A stretch of 64,000 bases of DNA from Cacajao melanocephalus (Eukaryota; Chordata; Mammalia; Primates; Pitheciidae). Below the pieces are notes generated by a model. The model worked only from the letters and a program-made list of their open reading frames with translations. It did no database searches and was not told where the DNA came from. Below, one piece after another: positions 43,771 to 57,329 of the stretch (positions within the stretch are counted from its first letter, which is position 1; every line of letters begins with the position of its first letter). Position numbers and translations under genes: made by a program. The stretch spans positions 1 through 64,000 of the forward strand of contig CAUYLG010038436.1 of the NCBI GenBank assembly GCA_963573385.1, given 5' to 3'.

Positions 43771-45970
43771 ATTATTTTACAGTCATCTTTGGTCCTATTT
43801 TGATTAAGTGCTTTAAATCGTTGATACATTTGATGTGCTTTCAAAATCGAATTTCAAATTCAAAATTGAGTCCTTTGACCTAAAGCTAACTTTGGGACGT
43901 TACACAGAGGGCCCCACAGCATCCAAAAGAGAGATAATAAGAAAGCTTATCTGGTATGTTAAATTACATGGGAAGCATTGTCAAATAAGAAATGATGTGT
44001 AACCTTCTTGGAGTTATGGTTTATGTATATGATACTAATATATATTCCAAAATTGTATGAGCTTCCTAACATTCTGATGTGTCTTGGTATGTTATCAGTC
44101 CTAATTATGGTGATCATTTTAAATTAATTATTGTAGGCCACAGAAATAACCAAATTTTCTTGTCAACTGTATCTTTAACCATGACAGTTTTAAGCCATTT
44201 CCACAGTTAACTGCTTCATTCTAATGCATTTTCAACGAAGCAGCCTGTTCATTAATCCCTACAACAGAATCTCCATAATAACTGATATATTCATCCATGT
44301 AACATCAAAAAGGGTCAGCAACTGCACAGATTCTTCCCCATTTAGCCAGTAGGTAATCTAGAGCAATTCTGTTATCTAGTACAACTTTCGTAAAAGAATT
44401 TAAAGGATTTTTGCACAAAATACTACAGCCTTTGCTGTAGAATATTCCAGAAAACCTATTATGAGGGATATTATCAAAAATAAGATATTAAGTGTAAGAG
44501 CTAAAGAGTCAAAAATCAATAACAATGTAATAGATGCAACTAGTTAGCTGAAAACACAAAAGAGAACATTGATCCTTGAAATGTCTATCCAGATTAAACC
44601 CTACTGAAAAGCAAAGGGAGGAAGTAAAAAGAGATGAAAAGTAAAAGAAAAAGAAGAAAATCAAAAACAATGGAAGAATGACAATTGGCAGAAGTAAAAG
44701 CAGACTTTAGAAACAAAAACAGAATGCCAAGAAGCAGACCTCCTTACACAGCAGAAAAGAGTTTACCATAACTACAAGAAATGAATGAGAATAGAGTAGA
44801 ATAGTCTGAGAGCACTGAGGAGGAGGGAGGGGCAAACTAAGTCCAATACATTTCACTACCACTATGACAGAGTCTAAAAAGCATGCCAACTGAAACAGCA
44901 GTGTTCTGGAGGCATTTGGTGTAATGACTAGTATGTCTACAAATAGAAGTAACCCCAAAGAAACCTATTGTATTAAAATATAGTATATAAGAACTCCGAC
45001 ATCTGGTAGAAGCTAAATAATGTTTATTATACTTTTACTAAGGCAGAGAAAAAATGCAATATGTTCAAATATTTTACCATCAAAAGCAATCAAAGTAAAT
45101 GTCTTAGAGCTTAAGAGAAATGATTTTGTCACCTACAGTCTTTTATCTACAAGAACCTCTTATTTACTCTTACCTATTATTGTCTGTCTGAGGTAATTTT
45201 AATACATAACTACTTGTTTTTACGTGTTTTCCTTTACTTAAAGCAAACATAAACCTGTGATTCAAAGACAAGGCTAGAGTCCTATAAAGCTACATACTAA
45301 TTAATTCAGATGACTTGGGCAAGATGCTAATAAAATCTACAGTCAGGGATTTAGTCCCTATTTGTTCCAGTTATTTTATACCCAAACACACCAAAGGAAA
45401 CCAGACAAGAGTGTGGTTATGCAAACTCATCATTATTTTTAGAAAAATGAAAACAAGCTCCATTAATAATGGCTCAATATCACGTCATCCCAAACATTCA
45501 AGATCATCCATTATCTGTAGTTCCACCTGACCCTCTGGATGACCCTATAAATCACTGACTTTATATTACTTCAATTTTCCTATCCACAAATTTGTTCATA
45601 AAAATTTGCTTATCAGAAATAATAAATAAGCAATAAATTACTATCAAGGTGAAAAACAGCAAATTAATTACTGGTAAATTAAACAATAGATGTAAATGTT
45701 TGATGTACCTGGAAGCCATATTTCCCAAGTTTCTAATATTTAGAATTTAGTCAAGAACTTAGAAGTGAAGAGACAACATAATGAAGGAAAACAATTACCC
45801 AAAGGATCTATTTAATAGAGAGGTGATGAGTCTGATAGACAAGAAATCACCTTTCTGTCCTCCTTTTAATTTCCCTTCCCTTGAATCTGGACTGGCTTTA
45901 GTGACTTGCTTGACCAATTACATGCAGCAGAAATGATGTTCTGGAATTTCCAAAGCTAGGTCATAAGAAG
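43771..45970. other. Unassigned sequence, partly repeat-like
   Basis: 43780-44350 has the look of further ERV-internal or other old repeat sequence, including a mirrored motif caaaatcgaatttcaaattc. The remainder is AT-rich. 45870-45970 looks like an LTR-associated repeat. No gene recognised. Confidence 0.4.
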
Positions 45971-46724
<754 letters not shown>

Positions 46725-47329
46725 GAATTTCTACTTTCTCACATAATCCTGAGCAATGGGCTGAAAAAAAGGGGCTAATCTTGTTAAAGGTCCAAGATCT
46801 CTAGTGAACAGGGATTCCACAACAAATCTTAATTTATTTTTAAGTGTTCTAGATATTCAATTTAGTATAAACTCTTTATCTTCCAATCTTTCATTCTGTC
46901 AAAGTCCTCTTATGCTATATGGCAAGATCTCAAAACAAAGCTCTTCACCCTACATTAAACAATCACAAAAAATGGGGGACTACAAGATTAAAGTTTAAAA
47001 TTATTTGGTTAATGTATACAAATGTAGATAAATGGTAAAAAAAAAATGTCTAAAGGACACAATTACCACTCATAGAGAGGAATCAAAAAATGCAAGCTAA
47101 TTAAGATCTAACATTGATAGAAAAACTGCTCTGTTCACCTCAATACATCTGTTATTTGCTAAGTGTAAAAAGAATCTCATTTTTTACATATATTAAGTAC
47201 ACATTTAACAAAAATATTCCCTAAGAAGCTCCTTTTTTTCAAAACATCTCTCTCATTGTACTCTCCAATAGCAAGTTCTTGTCTCTCTGTGTAACTCTCT
47301 GATGAGCATTAATTACACCACCTTAAATA
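46725..47329. other. Unassigned AT-rich sequence
   Basis: No gene or clear repeat recognised. Confidence 0.5.
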
Positions 47330-47905
47330 AGTGTGGAAGCCAGCCTCCAAGATATACCCCCAATGATTCCCACTGCCTTGTATTCACACCTTGTGTAGTA
47401 CTCTCCCACACTGTGTCAGGACAAAAGAATTGGACTGTCAGATTGTCACTTCTAAGACTGTTATAAAAGTCTGTCTGTGGCTTCCAGCTTAGGTGCTCAC
47501 AGGTGCAGTCTTGCAAACACGCTCACACGTGCACTCACACACACACTCGCAAGCGCTCTCTCTCTCCCTCTCTCTCTATCACTTGCTCTGGAGGAAACCC
47601 ACTGCCATGTCGTGAGAATACTCAGGCAGCCCTGTGGAGGACCACATGGGAGGAAATTGAGACATCTAGCCAACAGCCATGTGAGTGAGACTTCTTGGAA
47701 ATGGATCCTCCAACCCCAGTCAAGACTTCAGATGATGTCACCCCAGCTGAGAGGTTGATTTCAACTTCATAAGATCTTGAGCCAGAAATACCCAGCTAAG
47801 ATGCTACAGGATTCCTGAACCTCAGAAATTATGGGCTAACACATGCTTGTTTCAAGCCACTGTGTTTTAGGATAATTTGTTATACCACAATGGACAGCTA
47901 ATACA
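47330..47905 (+). mobile_element. Second MLT1-type MaLR LTR with internal microsatellite
   Basis: Features include tgtggaagccagcctccaag, gagacatctagccaacagcc and cagaaattatgggctaac, and the end atggacagctaatac. An expanded (CA)n/(CT)n stretch at 47515-47580 lies inside. Confidence 0.75.
47515..47580. repeat. (CA)n/(CT)n microsatellite
   Basis: acacgctcacacgtgcactc then cacacacac and ctctctctctccctctctct. It gives the spurious Thr/His/Ser/Leu-rich open frames. Confidence 0.9.
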
Positions 47906-50390
47906 ATGAGCACTGTCTTTCTTTCAATACCAAATTGCTATATTTTAAAAGCTTTTAAAAATAATTATAAACGGAAATACTAACTACACAAATTGGGAAG
48001 AAAATTTGTTTTAAAAATGTTGGCTAACATTGAAAGGCAACTGTAATAATGTCAGCTTGCCAGTACTACTTGTAAAAACATGAACAATGCACTATCAGCA
48101 GAATATGGTCTGTTTATGGAAGATGAGAGATCAGCTGAGCAGGTAAACTGAAGGTGCAATATCAACTTTTTTTTAAATTGGGGAGGAAATCAGTTAGTAA
48201 TTTTAAAAATCACAATATTCTATTTAACTATGATAAGACATCCCACAAGGTCTGCCTTATCTATTACAAACTCATTCCAGAGCTTTATCTCATCACAGAT
48301 TATATCACATGCCTACTGATAAACATATTAGAAAGATAAAGGGCAAATGTACCAAATTTCAATAGCAGATTCCACTGCCATGTCAAAGCATGGATGATTT
48401 TTTTTCAGTAACATTTCTATTCCAAATCCAAAACACTTCGTTAGTTTATACAAGCACCCTTTCTAAAGACATTTAAGATTTTCTATGGCAAGAAATAGCC
48501 CTTAATAGAATTAATTTTGTTAGAAAGTACACTTAGTAGACAACACTTAATACATTAGTTGAGTATTTGAAAACATCATTCAAAAAACAACAATAAAAGA
48601 AAACATGGGAGTTTTTCATTTATCTGACTGGAAAAAAAAATGTTGATTTCAGCAATGGAATGAGCTATATGCATTCTCAACATAACAAAATCCCTTTTAC
48701 CTTAAATGATTAATGAATAGGTAATTTCCTAAGTAATGATTCTAGTGATCTCCATAATAACTATATGTGTAGATACTGAAAGCAGTAAGTGAACACCAAG
48801 ACTATACTAACAAAAAAGCAAGCATCTGTGTCATTTGATTCATAGGACAATCATTTTGTCATCAACATCAGCAAAAAGAGCTAATTTAAACTTTGATGTT
48901 CTCTAGCTTATAAATAGGAGAGATAAGCATCTAACCATTGTTTCATATATCCTTGACTGTTTCTCCTGGGCAAAGCAGACAACTTAAATTACTAACTTCT
49001 CTCTCATATTAGTTACATAACTAAGTTTAACTGATGTTAATGATCTCCATTGATAAAAGTGTTTAGGTCCTTTTCAGAACATTTAAAACCATATTGAATT
49101 TAAAATATTACCTTTATTAGGAAATGTAGCATTGCTACTGCAATACTGCTGGCATGTATATGAGAAAAAATTTATTCAGTCACATTGCGGACATGCTTTT
49201 CAAGAACTGCCATAAAACTATATTCATAGGGCCCTACAGTCTTGTAACTTGTTGACAATGCAGAATTTCCAAGAAATTACTTGGAAAAGGTAAAATGTGT
49301 GTTTGAATGGTTTTGTCAGTGGAGATTCAAAAATTAATGTTCTAGTATATGACTATATTATTTTCTAAGGAGCACATTTTCAGAATTGACTACTTTTAAA
49401 CTGCATACTGAGTCCACATATAGATTACAAATGTCCTAGTGTTTGATTATGATTTCATATAACATCATGATTACATATTTAATAACGGAATTGATCGGAT
49501 GTTACATTTTCCTGTAACAGCACGGTGGGTAAACAATATCTGGAATCAATCATCCACTATAAATTGGTTCACAATTCCCTGAACTGAGGGGGGTGGGGAA
49601 ATGTGATTCAAAGCCACAACTAAAACAAGTTTCTGAAGTAGTACAGATAACGTCATGCTTACTTGAGGTAAATAATTCTTTCCTCATTCCTGCACATCAG
49701 CTAAAGATACGCTTTCAAGTATCTCTGGCAAATCAAATGCCATAACCCGAATTAATGTGCTCTAAACTTAGGAATCTATGAGATGTGTACATACCTACCA
49801 AGTTTAGAAGTGGGAGTAAACTTTAAAACTTTCAAACACATCAGAATGTAATACAAACTGTAGCAATGAGTTTTGTTTACATAACTGTATTTAAGTGGCA
49901 GAAATATTTTAAGACAACCACTGTAGTCGTTTGCTCCTTTCATCCTTTTGATTTTCTGAACTTTTAGCCTTTTCACCTAGACTCAAATTCTGACCAACCC
50001 CATTCTGGACTTGTTTTAAAAATATCCTATTTTAACATGTTAGCTTAAAAATAGTTTTGGTTTCATCGTTCCAAATTACTTTTGAGCAGAAGTCTGACTT
50101 TTACTGCAGAGCTACAGATTTTCAAAAAATACACTTCCTTATTTATCTCATTTTCAACCTCTGGGAAAAACCAAAACCGGAGTTTCACTTGAATCTATCT
50201 CTCCATTTCTGGCAAAAACGTTTCCTCTGGCTGCTCTAATTAATGCAAGCAGACGTGTGTGGAAACAAGCAGCTGAGAGCATCCCTGACTTTTGAAGCTA
50301 CACCCCTTCTTTTGGCTACCCACCCATAGATCTTCATCTGATAACTGTTCAAAAAGTTTCTTCCTGCCAGGCGGGTTTGTAGCACTTTCT
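47906..50390. other. Unique AT-rich sequence before the CpG island (presumed TMEM65 intron 1)
   Basis: 2.5 kb nearly free of repeats, with no exon recognised. On the - strand this would be the first part of TMEM65 intron 1. Confidence 0.6.
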
Positions 50391-50779
50391 CGGAGCAGGC
50401 ACAGCGTGCCACCTGCGCGGGTGCAGGCTCGCTCGAAAGAAAGCAGCAAAGGCTAAGGGACAGGAGGGCTAAGGAGGGGAGGCACCGGGCAAATCAAAAC
50501 AGAATCCCAACAATGTCACCTGGCATTTTAGGCCGAAGCTCCGGATTCCGAGGCTGGGGAGGACCTAGCCAGGCGCTGGCCTCAGCTGCCTGGCGCCACT
50601 CGCGCCCGTCCTACCTGCCTGGGGAAAGCTCTGGCTGCGGAAGGTCCCCCCGCACCCAGCCGTCCCAGGCGAGGGGCCAGGCAGGCGAGGGGGCAGATGG
50701 GGGGCGGCGGCGGGGGTCCAAGGCCGAGGGCCGCGGAGGGCTCACGGTGGGCTGGCGGCAAGCGGAGGGCGCTGGGGTC

Positions 50780-50809
50780 CCCGGGCTGGTCCCCCCCCAC
50801 CCCCCTTAC
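50780..50809 (-). other. G-rich start of TMEM65 intron 1
   Basis: Directly after the donor GTAA the transcript strand reads runs of six, eight and four G separated by short spacers, a candidate G-quadruplex or intronic splicing-enhancer stretch. Confidence 0.7.
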
Positions 50810-51113
50810 CTTGGGCGATGGCAATGGACTCGAAGCGGTGCAGCTCTTTGAGCAGGCAGCTCCTCTCCGTGGAGTGCAGGCTATAGATGAAGTCGCGCGC
50901 GCCCTGCGCCGTGTTCAGCGCCTCCATGGGCTCCTTCTTGGGGTGCGTGCCCAGCTGCCGGGGACCGCCCGGGAAGCCGCCGAGGGGCGCGAGCGCCAGC
51001 AGCCCCCGCCCGCAGCAGCACCAGGACGGCAGGCGGGGCGCGGCGGCGGCGGCTGGGCCCGGCCTCAAGCTGCGCGCGGTCCGGCTCCTCAGCAGCGGCA
51101 GCAGCCGGGACAT
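50810..51113 (-). CDS. TMEM65: TMEM65 first coding exon
   Basis: On the - strand, ATG at 51113 opens 101 codons plus one base, ending CAA G|GTAAGG, a good donor. The peptide begins MSRLLPLLRSRTARSLRPG, an Arg-rich, acid-free mitochondrial targeting region, and ends LKELHRFESIAIAQ. It matches my recall of human TMEM65, an approximately 240-residue inner-mitochondrial-membrane protein with three predicted membrane spans, linked to mitochondrial sodium-calcium exchange and cardiac conduction. The membrane spans are in later exons, not seen here. Start context has G at -3. The open frame beyond 50810 is intron. Confidence 0.95.
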
Positions 51114-51192
51114 GACGAGCTGAGGAGCGGGGACCCCCGCGGCCGTCCGCGAAGGCGGTTTCTGGCGCGCCTGAGGGGAAAAGTAGCTGGGC

Positions 51193-51249
51193 TCAGCCCG
51201 ACCCCGCCCCGAGGTCCTCCTGCCAGGCAGCCGAGGCGCCGGGCACCAT
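51193..51249 (-). other. Possible upstream ORF in TMEM65 5' UTR
   Basis: ATG at 51247-51249 (- strand) opens 18 codons (MVPGASAAWQEDLGAGSG) and a TGA at 51193-51195. It matters only if transcription starts upstream of 51249. Start context is weak (T at -3, G at +4). Confidence 0.4.
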
Positions 51250-51484
51250 GCAATCCGCGGGCCCGCGCGGCTCTCGCCTCCTGTTCCGTCCCTCTGCCCT
51301 TCCGAAAGGCCCGCGGCGGCTCCGGCCCCTCGGATGGGAAAAACTTTCTCTGAGACGGCCGGGCCCGGACAGCGCCAGGAGAGGGCGGACGGGAGGTGCG
51401 GGCGGGCGCCTCCCGGCTGAGGTGGAGCGGCGAGGGCGGGCGGGCGGGCGAGTGTGTGTCTGTCAGTCTGATCTTCCAGAGGGA

Positions 51485-51491
51485 TGAGTCA
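51485..51491. promoter_or_regulatory. AP-1-like site
   Basis: TGAGTCA, followed by GC (TGAGTCAGC, also like an NFE2/MAF half-site), in the TMEM65 CpG island. Confidence 0.4.
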
Positions 51492-51654
51492 GCCACGCGC
51501 CGCCCTCCTCCAGCGCCGCCCTCCTCTCCCGCCGGCTTTCTCACCCTATAGCCTCCCCAAGTCCCCGCTCTGTAGGGTTCCCGAGCCCTCAAAGCAGCCG
51601 CGCTCCCGGACCGCAGCCGCCGCCGCTACCCCTAGCGGCAGCACAAGGGGGAAC

Positions 51655-51665
51655 GGGGCGGGGCG
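51655..51665. promoter_or_regulatory. Sp1-type GC box
   Basis: ggggcggggcg, an overlapping pair of GC-box cores. Confidence 0.55.
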
Positions 51666-51695
51666 AAGCGGAAGGAGGCGGAGTGTAAGCGGGCC

Positions 51696-51707
51696 TGCGC
51701 AGGCGCA
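51696..51707. promoter_or_regulatory. NRF1-like palindrome
   Basis: TGCGCAGGCGCA fits the NRF1 consensus of two GCGCA-type half-sites. NRF1 drives many nuclear genes for mitochondrial proteins, which fits TMEM65. Confidence 0.65.
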
Positions 51708-52120
51708 GTCTGCAGGCTCTCGGGCCGCGCTCCCGCCTGGGGGAGGAGCGCGCACACGCGTCCCCTCCCCCGCTGGTGCGTGAAGGTGGAAGGAGGTGGG
51801 GTGCGCCACCCTGTGCTGCTGTTAAATCCACAGGTCAGAACAGGGAGAAAGAGCTCTGGACCCCCTCGCCCGCCTGGGTAGTGCAGCTGCCACCCGGCCC
51901 CCCACCGGGGGCCAACCCCATCTGGAGCTTGTTCCCAAAGGTGCCGCAGCGTGCGGCCCCGCTCTGGCCAAGCGGAGAGCTGCGCTGCCGCCCCAGCCCC
52001 GGCGGGGTCGCCGCGCTCTGCCCCGAAACGTAGCGCCGCAGTTGCGCCGTTTGCCAAGTCAGCGCCCATCGCCGGCTCGGCCGAGTAGGCCGGCTCTGAG
52101 GCACCCGCTCTGAGCGCTCC

Positions 52121-52659
52121 AAAGAGAAAGCGAAGCAAGTTCCGTCTCTGCCCAAAGAGGATCTGAGACTGAGCCCTTGACACGAGAGCAGTCTTCCCGG
52201 TTCAGATTCCAGCCGCTGGCATGCAAATTGTTAATGCTAGAGCCAGAGGCAAGAATGTCATAGACCTTTCCTAGTGGTTGCTTGTGATTTTTTTTTTAAT
52301 GTCTCTGTACTAAAGCGGCAAGAATTCTTTGGTTGTCCACGATTTCCCCTGGTTCAGGTCCTAGGCATCTTTCAAGGCTCAGGTCAAAGGGTCTCCTAAC
52401 TTCATTAAGTTATCCTTAATCTCTTTCTAAGAGAGATCTCTGCTTTATCTGAACCTGTCTAATGACACTTAGGCACCCTTAGAGAATAAATCCACCTAAT
52501 AAATCTGCTCAAGCGTAATCAAGATCTAAATCCCATCCTATCATGAACAGTGCTGCACTCAACCCGGAACCTTGTATGTAGTAAATGTGCTACGTGTAAG
52601 TAGAATGTAAAACTGAATAAACGGAGGATTGTTACTACTAAAGCCGCCTACTTCTCTAA
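52121..52659. other. Unassigned sequence upstream of TMEM65
   Basis: No gene or clear repeat recognised. Confidence 0.5.
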
Positions 52660-53145
<486 letters not shown>

Positions 53146-53863
53146 TAAACATGGAAAGAAAGTGCTTCTTTTTTAAATTTCAAGGTGATGCCTCTGTGAT
53201 GTAATAATGACAATTAAGATGATCTCTGTTGAAACGAAAGCTTTTTGAATGCAGAACCTGTATCTTCCTTGCCTTTGAAACCCCCTTCATCTCCTAGTAT
53301 GCATTGGAAACCTCTGCAGAGTCATTTCAGTCTCAGGTTCATGGAAGTACCCCCATATCCCCCCACAATTTCCCTACCCCCAAGAGATTCTGATTCATTC
53401 TGGTGGGGCCTGGGAAGTGAGGTTTGAAAAAAGCTCTTCAGTAAGAACCCATTCCCCAGCAACCTCCAGAATAGCAGTTTAGTTTGTAGATTCCAGAGAC
53501 AGATGGTGGAAAGTTTGATCCCTGGATCAACCGTTTTCTAGCTATGTATTAGCATCAGATTGTTACAGTAGTGATCCCCAGTGAATTACACCCTCTATTA
53601 TCTGCTCCATCGTGTATTCCACTTCTACATGGACTGTGGGCTTGGCTATTTGACTTGTTTTGGTCAATAAATAGGACATCACAAACCTGATATGATACAT
53701 GTTTGCTTATTGAGGGTTGCTATAATGCTTTTGCTATATTACTATAGAATATTTAATTATATTATAAAACAAGAGAAATTAAAATGTAGAAGCAAGTCAC
53801 TTATAAGACATGTTACACAGAATGAATGGGTATGTGTTGAACATAGGTAAAAAGGATGGAACA
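53146..53863. other. Unassigned sequence with possible MER5 and LTR scraps
   Basis: 53330-53440 is MER5-like (agagattctgattcattctg). The rest is not identified. Confidence 0.4.
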
Positions 53864-54137
53864 GGCCAGGCACGGTGGCTCATGCCTGTAATCCTAACAC
53901 TTTGGGAGGCTGAGATGGGCAGATCATAAGGTCAGGAGTTTGAGACCAGCCTGACCAATATGGTGAAACCCCGTCTCTACTAAAAAAAAAATACAAAACA
54001 AATTAGTGGAACATGGTGGTTCGTGTGTGTAATGCCAGCTACTCAGGAGGAGAATCGCTTGAACCCGGTGAGCTGAGATTGTGTCGCTGCACCACAGCCT
54101 GGACAACAGAGCAAGACTCTGTTTCAAAGAAAAAAAA
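53864..54137 (+). mobile_element. Alu with internal deletion
   Basis: ggccaggcacggtggctcat to an A-rich tail, with the duplication aaaaggatggaaca on both sides. The right monomer lacks part of the gaggctgaggc block. Confidence 0.95.
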
Positions 54138-54185
54138 AGGATGGAACAAATGAAAATGCTGCTTTAGATAAAAAGAGGCAGAAAG

Positions 54186-54494
54186 GGCCAGGTGTGGTGG
54201 CTCATGTCTGTAATCTCAGTACTTTGGGAGGCCGAGGCAGGCAGATCATGAGGTCAGGAGTTTGAGACCAGCCTGGCCAACATAGTGAAACCCCGTCTCT
54301 ACTAAAAATACAAAAATTAGCCTGGTGTGGTGGCACACGCCTGTAGTCCCAGCTACTCTGGAAGCTGAGGCAGGAGAATTGCTTGAACCTGGGAGGCGGA
54401 GGTTGCAGTGAGCTGAGGCCATGACCACTGCACTCCAGCCTGGGTGACAGAGTGAGACTCTGTGTAAAAAATAAATAAATAAATAAAAAATAAA
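54186..54494 (+). mobile_element. Alu
   Basis: ggccaggtgtggtggctcat to an (AAAT)n tail. Flanks aaagaggcagaaag and aaagagacagaaag are the target duplication. Confidence 0.96.
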
Positions 54495-55759
54495 AGAGAC
54501 AGAAAGACAAAGTGGACTTTAAGTATTAATAAGGTACAGAGCATACTACCTTCAGATTGACAGCCATGTCATCCCTATATTGCACACCTACTGATGAGAC
54601 CCATTGTAGCCCTATTATGGCCTCATGTAATTTTATTTCCCAAGAAAAGCGAATAAACTCCCAGCTACAAAACCGACTAATGCCAGCTACCATTATAACC
54701 AGACACACTTGCCCCTCAGCTCCCAGCAGAACAGATGTATTTTGAGCCCAGGCCCCTTTAGTCTGCTGAATCACCTTACTTACTCTCCAGTCTGGTCCTT
54801 GTAACCACACTATGTGCTGAGAAGACTGGATAGTGGAGAGGGATAAGGCATGAAAACATTGCATAAAACAGAATTTAGGAGCTTCAGCCTATCCTAAGCT
54901 TATTCATCTATGCTTTCTCTTTCCCCTTGCTTCTCACTGTTTTATGTTGGTTGGTAAACTCTTCTCATTATTGCTGCTCTTTGGGTAAAGACATTATGCC
55001 AAAACTCAGGAGTTTAAATAGCCAGCATATTTTGCTCTTAATTTTGAGGCTCAGAAATTTGGGAAGAACTTACTTAGTTATTTTATGGAGTCGTTTATGT
55101 AGTGTCAATCAGATTTCAGCGCAACTGCTGTCATTTGAAAGTTCAGCTGGGCTGAATAGCCAAGATGGCTCACTCACATGGCTGGCTGGAAGCTCAAATG
55201 GGGCTGAGAACCAGAGCACCTTCACACAGCCATTCCAGCATGGTGAACTTCTCACCTGGCAGCTGGCTTCCCCCAGAGTGAATGCCTGAAAAAAACCAGC
55301 CTTGTGGCCTTTTCTGACCTACCTATCCTTGGAAGTCACACAGTATTACTTCCACTGTATTCTACTGGCTACAAGCCAACCACTAGGACCAGCCCATGTT
55401 TAAGGGAAGGGGATATGGACCCCACATATTAATAGGAGTAATGCCAAAACATTTGAGGATACATTTTAGAACCACCATATAAGCAATGTGATTTAAGCTT
55501 CTTAGTTTGGTCTATAAGCTTATCTGTTTCATGACCTGTAGGTGGTAGACATGGAGGCTGCCATTGCATCAAGGTAATTTTCCACATGGGAAAATTGCCT
55601 TGAAGACATTTACCTTTTGGAATCCAGCTGCTGCTTAGAGAAGTTTGACGTAACCTGCTGGAGAGACCAAATGGAGGAGAAGGCCCCAGCCAACAGCCCC
55701 AGCTAACTGCCAGCAGGCATGACACCATCTTGGACCATCCAGGCTCAGTTAAGCCCCAG
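54495..55759. other. Unassigned sequence
   Basis: No gene recognised. 55040-55300 has an LTR/DNA-element look (ttcccccagagtgaatg) without a firm family. Confidence 0.4.
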
Positions 55760-56040
55760 ATGACAGCATTGTTGTTAAAAGCACTAGCTCTAGACCCAGA
55801 CTGCCTGGATTTGAGTCCTTATACTGTCATTTATTAGCTGTGTCACCTTGGGCTGATCAACCTTTCCGTAGTTGACCATCTGTTTGACGGGAATAAGAAC
55901 ATGTTCAGTTTGCTCACCTGTTAAATACAGATAAGGGCATCTGCTTTGTAATGTTATAGTGAAACCAAATTAATACATGTAAAGCATTTCAAACAGCACC
56001 TGATACATGACAAGCATCCAGTAAATACTAGCTATTATTA
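55760..56040 (+). mobile_element. MIR SINE
   Basis: gactgcctggatttgagtcc and attagctgtgtcaccttggg are the MIR core; a tgtaatgttatagtgaaacc-type 3' part follows. Confidence 0.9.
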
Positions 56041-56899
56041 TCTAAATGCCCACGGACCCCTCAAATCTCTGGGATTATGTCTTTGGACCCTAATTTGAGA
56101 AATGCCCACCTAGCTATCTGCTATTTAATACACGGATGTGTATTAACTGGATCCCCTGACCACTTCCCTCTCTGAACACCTGAATATCCTAAATATGAAT
56201 AAATGAAGGAGCTAGGGAGAGAGATTTGGGAAACGTTTAGGGGGCTGTGGAGAGGTATAGGATAGAGCAAGTCTAGATGCAGGTTGCAAAGGGGAGGTTC
56301 CAAGGAAATATGATGGTGCTAAAGAGGAAATGCTAGCAGGCTGGAGGGGGTTACAGAAATGGAAGACAGAAGGAAGGAAAGCCCAGAAGGCAAACTTGGC
56401 CTGGGTTCAGCCCAGACTGTTGTTCGCTTTTAAGGAGGACAACCATCATACCTCGGTTAACAATCACAGTTTCCGCCTCATGAAAAATTGCTGCTGAATC
56501 ATCAGTCCATGGTAAGCTGCATCGTCTAAATACACTCCAGAGCTCCTGACTTCCATGTTGCTGGCAGGGCACACAGCTGTTTGCTGCCTGCCATTGATGA
56601 TACATTATACACCCAGCTATTCTGCTTTAAAATTCTTGAAATTGTTGCTTTACCTAGTGGAATCTTTACTCTTCTGTTCATATTTTTGCAATTTCTTGAT
56701 TGCACTTCTCATGCATCAAGTTCCTGCCTTAGTCTTCTGACCCCTGGAAGGCCTCTGCCCCAGCATAGTGGTGGTGAATAAATTGTTTCTGCACAAAAAC
56801 CACAAAGTCTTATTAGAAAAATTAAAGAAGACTTAAATAAATGGAGGGAAATACCAATTCAAGTTTGAAAAACTCAGTAGTATGTCAATTCTCCATAAA
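56041..56899. other. Unassigned sequence
   Basis: No gene or clear repeat recognised. Confidence 0.5.
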
Positions 56900-57320
56900 T
56901 GCATTTGTCAGGGTTCTCTAGAGAAACACAACCAGTAGGATATTAGAGATACATGTAGAAAGAAATTAATTATGAGGAATTAACTGGTATTGTTATGGAG
57001 GCTGAGAAGTTTCATTATCTGCTGTCTGCAAGCTGAAGGCCCAGGAAGGATGGTGGTATAATTTAGTCCACGTCTGATAGCATGAGAACCAGGGAGGTCA
57101 CAAGTGTAAGTCCCAGTCCAAGTCTGAAGGCCTGAGAACCAGGAGCACCAATGTCCAAGAGATGGAGGAGACAGATGTCTTAGCTCAGGCAGAAATAGTA
57201 CTTTTACCCTTCTTCTGCCTTTTTGTTCCATTTCAGACTTCTGTGTATTGGATGATGCCCACTCACATTGGTGAATGTGGTCTTCTTTACTCAGTCTACC
57301 AATTCAGACGCTGATCTCCT
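56900..57320. mobile_element. Interspersed repeat with internal duplication (family not named)
   Basis: Begins gtcagggttctctagagaaa, a common start of a primate repeat, and contains two copies of a segment ending gagaaccagg. I recognise it as a repeat but cannot name the family. Confidence 0.6.
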
Positions 57321-57329
57321 CCAGAAATA

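Larger units (their letters stand above)
50391..52120. promoter_or_regulatory. TMEM65: CpG island and TMEM65 promoter
   Basis: GC-rich and CpG-dense across about 1.7 kb, spanning the first coding exon, 5' UTR and upstream DNA. Upstream (in - strand terms) lie an NRF1-like palindrome at 51696-51707, a GC box at 51655-51665 and an AP-1-like TGAGTCA at 51485-51491. No TATA box is evident, as expected for a housekeeping mitochondrial gene. The transcription start is not determined; it probably lies between 51250 and 51700. Confidence 0.85.

Noticed and set aside
47477..47758. 93- and 61-codon frames rich in Thr, His and Ser
   Set aside because: Translation of a (CA)n/(CT)n microsatellite inside an MLT1-type LTR.
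50697..51353. 218-codon + strand frame across the TMEM65 exon
   Set aside because: Antisense shadow in very GC-rich DNA. TMEM65 on the - strand explains the region.
51632..52183. 183-codon - strand frame in the CpG island
   Set aside because: Low-stop GC-rich sequence upstream of the TMEM65 start, with no family similarity I recognise and no conserved motif.
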